A stretch of 64,000 bases of DNA. Source: Parus major. Taxonomy: Eukaryota; Chordata; Aves; Passeriformes; Paridae. The position numbers and the translations under genes are program-made. Below are positions 56,780 through 64,000 of the stretch, one piece after another (position 1 is the first letter of the stretch; each line of letters begins with the position of its first letter). Below the pieces are notes generated by a model that worked only from the letters and a program-made list of their open reading frames with translations, made no database searches and had not been told where the DNA came from. Location: positions 149,435,198 to 149,499,197 of the forward strand of contig NC_031769.1 of the NCBI RefSeq assembly GCF_001522545.3, given 5' to 3'.

Positions 56780-57283
56780 CCCCAGTGCTGGGGCCACTTG
56801 TGGCTCCTTCACAATGAGACACTGAGGAGGTGGAGCGTGTCCAGAGAAGGGAATGGAGCTGGGGAAGGGTCTGGAGCACCAGGAGTGGCTGAGGGAGCTG
56901 GGAAAGGGGCTCAGCCTGGAGAAAAGGAGGTTCAGGGGGGACCTGCTGGCTCTCCACAACTCCCTGACAGGAGGGGACAGCCAGGTGGGAGTTGGGCTCT
57001 GCCCCCAGGGAACAAGGGACAGGATGAGGGGGAATGGCCTCACGTTTCGCTACAGGATGTTTAGGTTGGATACTGGAAAAATTCCTTCACAGGAAAGGTG
57101 GTTAAGCACGGGAACAGCCTGCCCAGAGCAGTATTGGAGTCACCATTCCTGCAGATATTTAAAAGCCATGTGCATGTGACACTTGGGGACAATGTTTGGT
57201 GGTGGGCTTGGCAGTGCTGAGGGAGGGCTGTACCCTATGACCTTGTAGGGTTTTTCCAGCCTAAACAATCCCATGATTCCCAA
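56780..57283 (+). mobile_element. CR1 copy, about 0.5 kb, fourth tail type
   Basis: CCAGTGCTGGGGCCACTTGT, GTGGAGCGTGTCCAGAGAAG, CTGGCTCTCCACAACTCCCT, GCCCAGAGCAGTATTGGAGT and ATTTAAAAGCCATGTGCATG. The tail is GGGTTTTTCCAGCCTAAACA then ATCCCATGATTCCC. The TATTTAAAAGCCATGT phrase distinguishes it from 55183-55710. A related tail occurs at 59697-60217. Confidence 0.93.
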
Positions 57284-59064
57284 GCATCACCTGGCAAAGA
57301 GCTTTGGATTCAGACAGGGACAAGTGCCAACCACATTGATTGTCCCCCCCCATGTACATGTTGGTGTCACATGGAGACCTCAGGGACAGGCCCACCTACA
57401 CCCAAAACCCCCATCCAAGGAGCTTTCAGCAGTGAAGAACATCAAACCAGAGAAAGAATAATCCAGCAGGCAAAGCGTTAAGAGAAACCACCCCATTCCA
57501 GAAGGAAAAGAGGGAGAGGAGATTGAAGTCCAGCTGGACCTCTCCTCTATCCCCCCATTTGATTTTATGGGCTCTGAAATGTTGCCCATCTGCCCTCGGT
57601 GGCCGCTGCTCTTTTTTAATTGGAAGGGACAGAGGGTATTGACGACCTATCAAAATTCATATCTCGGCAACATTTCATTCCCAGTGGCCTCAGCACTCTC
57701 CCTTTTCCCCCCTCCTTCCCAGATAAAGGAACTGTCACTTCGATAAACGGCCCCTAATGGTGGGCAGGAAAGGTGGGACAAAAAGCTTTCAGATCCCGCT
57801 GGAAAACTTCATCAGGAAAGCAAAAAAAAAAAAAAAAATCCTCCACAAGCTTTTATTTTTTTAAATAACTGGGAGATTTCATTAATTGATTGACTATTAA
57901 GGCTAATATAATTTTGATGATGTCGCCTATCTTTTCTATCATTGATTTTAAGTCAGGGTCCCTTTCTCACCTTTTGGTTGTATTTTTGGGAATGGGGCAC
58001 ATTGTTATTAAAATCCAATTGAATTTTCACTATCTTTGCACCATAAGCTGGAGGAGCCAAAAAGAAGGAGTGTTATTGGTATTTATTCAATTGAACATTA
58101 ATTTCTGCTGCTTGGGCTCTTCTTTTTTTTACAGATAGCAAAAAAAAAAGTGCCTTCACTGTTTATTCAATTGAATTTTCACTTTCTTTCCCTTCACATT
58201 AAGTGACTTCTGTAATGGGAGAATTTCTTAATCCAAGGGAAAACAAAGAAAAAGGGAAATCGGATCCATAGGAAAGCTGACAGCAAACATGCAGAGGTCA
58301 CCAGAAGGCAAAGAGCTCAAGCTTAATTTTCATTAATTAATTTATTGGTGCCCAGGTGGGGGAAAGAGAAATGGGCACAACCCCTTTTCTGTGGTGTGAC
58401 ATCTGCAGGTGCTCAGACACCTGCACTCCTGTCACCCCCCACTTCTGTGGCCTCACGCACCTTCTGTCCCCACAGCAGCAAATAAACGAGGCCAGGTAAG
58501 GTCTTTGAAGCAGGTGACACACTCAGGTCACATCCAGGTGGCTCAGAGCTGTCCCCAGGATCCTGTGAGCGGGGAAAGAGTGGAACAGTGGACACCGCAC
58601 CTTCTTCCATGACTAAGGGTGCCAGGGCAAGTTGGATTCCCAAAAACACCACAGGTGTACAAGTTCATCCCTCCTCCCAGGCCAGACCAAGTATGAGTTC
58701 TCCTTGATGGAATTAAAATCCAGGCTTGATTTGGAGGCACAGGAAGGTCGTGCTCAGCCTGATCTCCAGCCTGGGTGACAACAGGGAGGCAGGAGCTCTC
58801 CTTGCCGCCGGGGCTGTCCCTGTGACACATCAGGATGGCGTTTTGCTGCCACTGCAGCTTTAGGACCTTTGTTCCCTGCATCAGCAACTTCCCAGTTCCT
58901 GTCAGAGCAATCCAATCATCCTCGGCAGCAATTCCGGAGAAGATCGTTGGGTCAAGCCACTAAAGGTGAATGAGTCTTGTTGTCACCAACCAACACCTCC
59001 AGTGCTGATCCCAATCCCCAGCCCAGCAACTCCATGCTTTGCCCGAGCTGTGCCTTGAACCTCA
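57284..59064. other. Unique sequence with candidate regulatory islands
   Basis: 57540-58340 is annotated separately. An adenine run sits at 57822-57838. From 58340 to 59064 nothing was recognised. Confidence 0.45.
57540..58340. promoter_or_regulatory. Candidate conserved region with repeated CAATTGAA words
   Basis: 57640-57770 contains TATTGACGACCTATC, AAATTCATATCTCGGC and ACTTCGATAAACGGCCC, mixed-composition sequence unlike the flanks. 57870-58200 is AT-rich and contains CAATTGAA three times. Two of those copies (58016-58031 and 58168-58183) share CAATTGAATTTTCACT, and the middle one reads TTCAATTGAACATTAAT. CATTAATTAATTTATT follows near 58330. No transposon recognised. Confidence 0.35.
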
Positions 59065-59302
59065 TATTTCATGGAATGTCCTGAGCTGGAAGGATCTGAG
59101 TCCAACTCCTGGCCCTGCAGAGGACACCCAAAAATTCCCAACATGTACCTGAGAGCCAAAGGCTTCCTGAGTTCTGACAGGCTTGGAGCTGTGACCACTT
59201 CCCTGGGGAGTCTGTTCCAGCGTCCACGCACCCTCTGGATGAAAAACTTCTCCTTAAAATCCCATCTAACCTAACCCTAACCTTTATCCCATTCTGCAGT
59301 AG
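59065..59302 (-). mobile_element. CR1 fragment, reversed relative of 52830-53075
   Basis: ATTTCATGGAATGTCCTGAG, CTGGAAGGATCTGAGTCCAA, CTCCTGGCCCTGCAGAGGAC, GTACCTGAGAGCCAAAGGCT, GAGCTGTGACCACTTCCCTG and CTCTGGATGAAAAACTTCTC. The right part contains a short AACCTAACCCTAACC that comes from the element's own AACCTAAACCT wording. Confidence 0.9.
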
Positions 59303-59696
59303 CGCTGTCAGTCCAGAAAGATGGATATTGATGCACAACTCAACAGCTACTGGATGCGGAGTTTCTCCTTGGCCTTAGATTTCTTTTCTTGGTGCAGAAC
59401 ATCCAGGAATTTTGGTTTCACTCATCCCACCTATGCCACAGGGAAACCAGACCTTTCCAGTACTGCCTGACTGTGCTGGTCCCACCTTTGCTGCGGTGCT
59501 GCCCATGGAGACCCTCCCTCCATCCCATAAACCTGACAGTGGAAGATTTGGGAAAGACCTTCCAGTTCTCAAGAGTTTTCCATATCTCCAGATTTCCCAC
59601 ATCCTACATCCCCACTCCAGTCTGGTCTTGGAGCTTTGCCAGGTTCTTGGAGCTGCATTCCCCTGGAAGAGGTTGGAAGAGATCAAGAGAGACCCA
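59303..59696. other. Unique sequence
   Basis: No feature recognised. An open frame of up to 169 codons crosses it and continues into the next CR1, so it is not a gene. Confidence 0.45.
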
Positions 59697-60217
59697 GGAG
59701 AAGTTGGATCTGCACCATCTTCACTGGCACCTCACATTCTGGGATCAGTTTTGGCTCCTCACGACAAGAATGACATTGAGGGGCTGGAATGTGTTCAGGG
59801 AAGGGAACAGACTCAGGGAAGGGTCTGGAGAGCCAGGAGTGGCTGAGGGATCTGGGGGGGCTCAGCTGGAGAAAAGGAGGCTCAGGGGGTCCTTTTGACT
59901 CTCCACAAGTCCCTGACAGGAGGGGTTCAGGCTCTGCTCCCAGGGAACAAGGGACGGGACAAGAGGAGACAGCCTCAAGTTTCACCAGGGATAACAGGAT
60001 ATTGGGAAAATTTCTTCATGGCAAAAGTTGTCCAACCTTGACACAGCTGCCCAGAGCAGTACTGGAGTCACCATTCCTGGAGGGGTTTAAAAGACTTAAG
60101 TGTGGCACTCGTGGACATGGTTTAGTGGTGTCCTTGACAGTTCTGGCTTAACAGTTGGACTCAGTGATTTTAGAGGGCTTTCCCAACCTAAATGATCCTA
60201 TAATCCCATGATTCTGT
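59697..60217 (+). mobile_element. CR1 copy, about 0.5 kb
   Basis: CTGGGATCAGTTTTGGCTCC, CAAGAATGACATTGAGGGGC, CCAGGAGTGGCTGAGGGATC, CTGCCCAGAGCAGTACTGGA and GGGGTTTAAAAGACTTAAGT. The tail is GGGCTTTCCCAACCTAAATG then ATCCCATGATTC. Same group as 56780-57283; the segment around GGACACCTGGTTTAGTGGTG is recognisable. Confidence 0.93.
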
Positions 60218-60587
60218 TTTCCCATTATTTCTGTTTTTGATAAGACCGCTCTTGCATTAAATGCATCATCATCCTTTTTGAAGCCTTGGATACCTCCTTA
60301 GGAAAATCAGCACTTTTCCTTCTGCAGCTTGGGGTCAGGAATCTGTTCTTCCCACCAAACACCAGGAGAGACATTGCCACCAGCCACACATTTCCTCCTA
60401 ACCCCACATATTTCCAGGACCTTCCTTAGCAGGAATAAATCCCACAATTAAAGCAGCATTAGGACATTAGCTTTTAAAACCCTCGTCCTAGGAAATAATG
60501 TCCCCGTGTTAGCACGGAAAGCACTGGGGGCGTAAAACTTTTATTATTAAAATTAACATTTCAAACCCGTACCATGAAGTAATAGGG

Positions 60588-60745
60588 GAGGTGAGGGTGG
60601 ATAAATCAGATAGTTAAACCAGGAATGTAACATTAGCACTTGGAATTGTGACCAGGAAATAAAGTCAAGGTGAGGAGATGGATAAATCAGGCAGCTCAGC
60701 CGGAGTTTCTTTGTGTTAACACTTGGAATCCTTGAGGAAAAACAG
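60588..60745. repeat. Diverged tandem duplication, unit about 80 bases
   Basis: GAGGTGAGGGTGGATAAATC at 60588 is echoed by AAGGTGAGGAGATGGATAAA at 60667, with GATAAATCAG in both. Later in each unit comes an ACTTGGAAT word (60638 and 60721), preceded by TTAGC and TTAAC. Spacing of the matched words is 80-83 bases. Confidence 0.65.
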
Positions 60746-61368
60746 GAGGTTGAGAAATTAAACAGGAAAAATGAACTATGCAGGGAGTGATTCCAAGCCA
60801 GGACACACTCAGGAGAGGAATAACATGGGATAAGAGGAGATTAGAGGTGTTCAGCTAGTTTGGAGTCTGCAGGGAATTCCTCTGGGCTGTGCTGAAAGAG
60901 GAATCGAGACACCTCATGGCAGAGGTCCAGAAAAGCCCTTCTTCCCTTAATAAAGCTTCAAAGAAAGGAATTTGGGGTAGGAAAGGATGAAGATTTTTAC
61001 TGGAAGTTCCAAATGCTTTTGCAAATCCAGATAAATTCCTTATTCATCTTTTTAAGACACAAATGGAGACATTGCAGCAACTGAAGTCCCCATCACCCTT
61101 CAACCGTGGGTGATTTGGGCACATGGGGATGAGAACACCCCATGCCCATGGTGGAGTTGGTTCAAATCCATCCTTCAGGTCCATCTCCTGGGGCAAATCC
61201 AGTTGTTGGGAATTTCTAAGGAAGTGACACAATGCCTTGGGCGCTGCCATACCCCTGGCCACAGTTGGAATTTCTGCCAGGTGGTTGTGGTGGGACCGAA
61301 CTGATCCAGGTTGATCCCAAAGCTCCCCAGGAATGATTCATTATGAAAAATGTGCTTTGCATAGAGGG

Positions 61369-61405
61369 GAAAAAAGAAAAAAAAAAAGAAAAAAAAAAAA
61401 AAAGG
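61369..61405. repeat. Adenine-rich low-complexity tract
   Basis: Adenine runs with single G interruptions. Confidence 0.9.
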
Positions 61406-61570
61406 AGTAAATTTGGGGTATCTGAGTGTCCCAAAAAGTGCAGGAAGGGTTCCACAAGTCTCACACAGGAGGAATTCCAGCCTCCTCCCAGGAAAATTGT
61501 TCCCCCCTTGTTCTGTTTCTCACACAATCCTGGAAAATTATCCAGAAAATATTTAGAGATCTAAAGAGAT

Positions 61571-61697
61571 GTCCAGGACCAGGCTGGAGAGGGCTTCTGG
61601 TCTAGTGGAAGGTCCCCTGTCCATGGAGAGAGTTGGAATTTGGTAATTCTTAAAGCCCCTCCCAACTCAAACCCAACCTATGATTCCATGATCTATT
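61571..61697 (+). mobile_element. CR1 3'-tail fragment
   Basis: GTCCAGGACCAGGCTGGAGA, GGGCTTCTGGTCTAGTGGAA, GGTCCCCTGTCCATGG and TTAAAGCCCCTCCCAACTCA, with terminal CCTATGATTCCATGATC octamers. Confidence 0.92.
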
Positions 61698-62489
61698 GGT
61701 TTCTCTGGAAATATTCCAATATATTTCCCAGCCCCGTCACCCTCCAATACTGCCAATACCACCACAAGGGTGGACTTTGACCCCAAAGGTCATGAATTTC
61801 ACTGTGGAAGAGGGGCCATGTGGGGATGCTCACAAAAAAACCATGTTCCCTCAGGTTTGGTTGCACGGATGACTGAGCTCCAGGACTGAGGAAAAGGATT
61901 CCTTCAGGGGTGACAGGTGTCACCCTCACAATGACAATCTCCACCTCCACAACCACAGCCACAACCTGTATTACCACCATGAATCAGCAGGAAAAAATTC
62001 CAGCACCAGGTCTGTGAAACTCAGGCCTTTCTTTTCTACTCGGAATTTTTCTAGGACCTTCCTCTATTTTTTCCCTACAATCCTTCCGAAAAGGAGACGA
62101 CACCAAACTGCTCTCACTGACCTGGTAAAACCATCCTGGAATGACCAAACTCCCCAGGGAAAGGCTGGAGGCAGAAAATTATTCCCAGGATTTATTCTCC
62201 TTTCCCTGGATGGCTGAAGCAGACCAAAGCTCTGGCAAACAAGGATTGGGAATTCTGTTTCTAGGAGATGTGGTCTTTGAGGGTAACACAATATGGTGCC
62301 AAGGTGTCCCCAAGTCTTTGGATGCAGAGGAATGATGGGAAAGAGGGAAGGGAAAGGCAGGGTGGTGATGGGAAAAGGGTGGGCTATGATGTCATCTCCC
62401 CCATCCCCAGGGGATCCCTGAATTATTAATGGGAACAGAAATCCATCCCTGCAACCCAAGCTGGGCCAGCTCTGATTTCATCTCTCGAC

Positions 62490-62535
62490 AGCTCTGGCGC
62501 TCGGCTGCGCCGGCGGTCCCGCTTCCGGAAGGGAA
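62490..62535. promoter_or_regulatory. Small CpG-dense patch with an ETS-type palindrome
   Basis: GGCGCTCGGCTGCGCCGGCG is followed by GTCCCGCTTCCGGAAGGG. CTTCCGGAAG at 62522-62531 is a perfect palindrome made of two ETS-family cores (GGAA). GGCGC and GCGCC form a short inverted repeat. It is far too small for a standard CpG island, so a promoter is only a possibility. Confidence 0.25.
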
Positions 62536-62831
62536 TGAGCCTCACAGGGAGGAACGGCGGCACCAGGACGGGAATTCACAGCTCTGTGGCATCAGCACCT
62601 GGACCAGCCATGACCTCCAGCCACATCCTCAGCCCTCCTTGGATGCTGGATGGAAAAACATGGATTATTTGCTCCCTTCTTGTCACCCACCAGGGTCTCG
62701 CGGCATTGATGGAGTTTGTTGGATGCATCTCGCAGGGTCAGGAGGAGCTGTCAGAGGTGCTGAAGATTTGGTTAATTAGGGATACACCAGGAATTTTCTT
62801 CATCCCAGGGCCATCCAGCTATTTTTTGATG

Positions 62832-62845
62832 AATTGCATGCAATT
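62832..62845. promoter_or_regulatory. Perfect 14-base palindrome AATTGCATGCAATT
   Basis: The palindrome is embedded in TTGATGAATTGC and CAATTAGCTGTG. It contains TGCATGCA and two ATTGCA/TGCAAT half-sites resembling POU or C/EBP elements. Function unknown. Confidence 0.3.
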
Positions 62846-64000
62846 AGCTGTGTGGGTCTGAGCCCAGGGGAAGAAAACACAGCAGAATTCAGCACATTCT
62901 TTTTGCCCAGTTTCCTCACCCTGAATTTGTTCTCTCCCTGCCATCTTTTCCCTTTCCTCCTCTTTCATGGATTCCTCAGGCATGAATCCTTCTCATGAAG
63001 ACCTTATCCTTTCCCACTGGATTTCCTTTTCCATCTCTCTATCCCTTAAAAGGACAATTCTGGAATATTTAGTGACACTTGTGATGTCCTGGGGCAAAAT
63101 TACCACTGCTGTGAGAATTCCAAAATCAGAAACTGCATTTTCATCCCTTGGTGTCCAGAGGGAAAAAAGATGAGGAAGCCCAGAATGGAACTGCAGAATC
63201 TCCTAAAACACCTTGCCAGCAGTTTGTTTATTTGAGGATATGAACTGCTATTATTATTCATATAAATTATTAATTTATATTTATTTCATTTTTAACCAAT
63301 GAAAGGCTAATGAATACTGGGAGGAAGTTGAAAGTTAGAAGTTGGAGGTTGGAAATAATTACAGAAGGAAGTGTCATTTCCCCCAAAACTCTGATTTTTC
63401 CAGCTTGGACAGTGTTCAAACCTCGGATGCTTCTCTTTGCCCCACTCCTGCAGATTAGTAGGAGTCCCATCCTTGCTTTGGAATTGAACCAGGGAAGAGG
63501 GACAATGAGGAATTCTGATTTTCCTGCTGAGCTGTTCCTGCAGGTCAATGGTTGATCTTCTATTCCAAAATTAGGATCCCCGATGAGGAATAAAACTCCT
63601 CATGGTTGCCATTGCAGCAGTAAAACAGAGCCTTGGGAATTATCCAAGCACATCAGGAAAGTTATTTCCCATTTCAACACCCCTATCCAGGATTTTCCTG
63701 CAGAGAGCAGGGACTGAGGCAAGACAATAGGCCATTTTCTCCATAAACACAAATTTCAAGGAAAAATGAGCCTTTTTAATAACTGGGAGTCAGGAGAGAG
63801 AAATCCACATTGTTTCCACTCTTCAGGCTACTATTGCCTGATATTTTTTTTCATTTTTATCCCTTGGGATTCTGTCCATGGAGCATCCAGTATTCCTCGC
63901 CCTGTTTCACATGTCCACAAAAGCTCTGAAGGACATGGAGCACTTCCAAAATATGTGACACCTTCATATCCCACAAAATTTTTTATCCAAAACACCTCTA

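Larger units (their letters stand above)
60218..61570. other. Unique sequence with a diverged tandem duplication
   Basis: 60588-60745 is listed separately. An adenine-rich tract lies at 61369-61405. No gene or transposon recognised. Confidence 0.45.
61698..64000. other. Unique sequence to the right edge
   Basis: No transposon or exon recognised. It holds a CpG-dense patch at 62490-62535 and a perfect 14-base palindrome at 62832-62845 (both listed). It also has an AT-rich stretch at 63240-63300 with ATAAATTATTAATTTAT, an inverted repeat around one T. At 63318-63355 there is a run of AGTTGGA/AGTTAGA variants. Confidence 0.45.

Noticed and set aside
59267..59281. AACCTAACCCTAACC, resembling an interstitial telomere repeat
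   Set aside because: It lies inside a CR1 copy whose own wording (AACCTAAACCT) explains it, and it is only about two units long.
1..64000. CRISPR arrays, operons, ribosome-binding sites, tRNA or rRNA genes
   Set aside because: The repeat content is avian and eukaryotic. No regularly spaced direct repeats with unique spacers and no cloverleaf- or rRNA-like sequence were found by eye.

Overview
This window looks like non-coding bird DNA, most probably from a songbird. About 35 fragments of CR1 retrotransposons (the dominant avian LINE) lie on both strands. Many end in the typical avian CR1 tail, a run close to CCTTCCAACCCAAACCATTC followed by one or more ATTCCATG-like octamers. I saw no Alu-, B1- or MIR-like SINEs. 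One solo long terminal repeat near 10.6-11.2 kb resembles passerine endogenous-retrovirus LTRs as I remember them. I found no protein-coding exon, tRNA, rRNA, CRISPR array or bacterial-type signal that I can defend. The longest open frames (about 250-260 codons) have no recognisable domain, run through CR1 copies or low-complexity sequence, and reflect a stop-poor composition rich in GGAAT/ATTCC and TCCCA-like words.

Layout. 0-5.9 kb: a degenerate minisatellite at the left edge, one old CR1 scrap and otherwise unrecognised unique sequence. 5.9-12.4 kb: CR1 copies, the solo LTR and two inverted homeodomain-type sites. 12.4-17 kb: a repeat-poor stretch with several conserved-element-like blocks, including a block present twice 1,003 bp apart. 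17-36 kb: CR1-dense DNA broken by AT-rich, homeobox-motif-rich islands at about 20, 24, 32 and 35.9 kb. 36.8-38.6 kb: an old CR1 fragment that still shows reverse-transcriptase coding sequence, then another CR1 tail. 38.6-42.5 kb: repeat-poor, with a 139-bp imperfect palindrome at 39.6 kb. 42.5-45.6 kb: four CR1 copies. 45.6-50.5 kb: about 5 kb without any recognised transposon. 50.5-61.7 kb: more CR1, including the longest copies, separated by islands near 53.2 and 57.6-58.3 kb. 61.7-64 kb: unique sequence with a small CpG-dense patch.

Interpretation. The most economical reading is an intergenic region or large intron carrying scattered candidate cis-regulatory elements among CR1 debris. I call these elements candidates only from motif density, inverted repeats and absence of transposons; no alignment was possible. 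Nothing here amounts to a new gene system. The two observations most worth testing are the duplicated 60-bp core at 14,641 and 15,644 and the concentric palindrome at 39,601-39,739.
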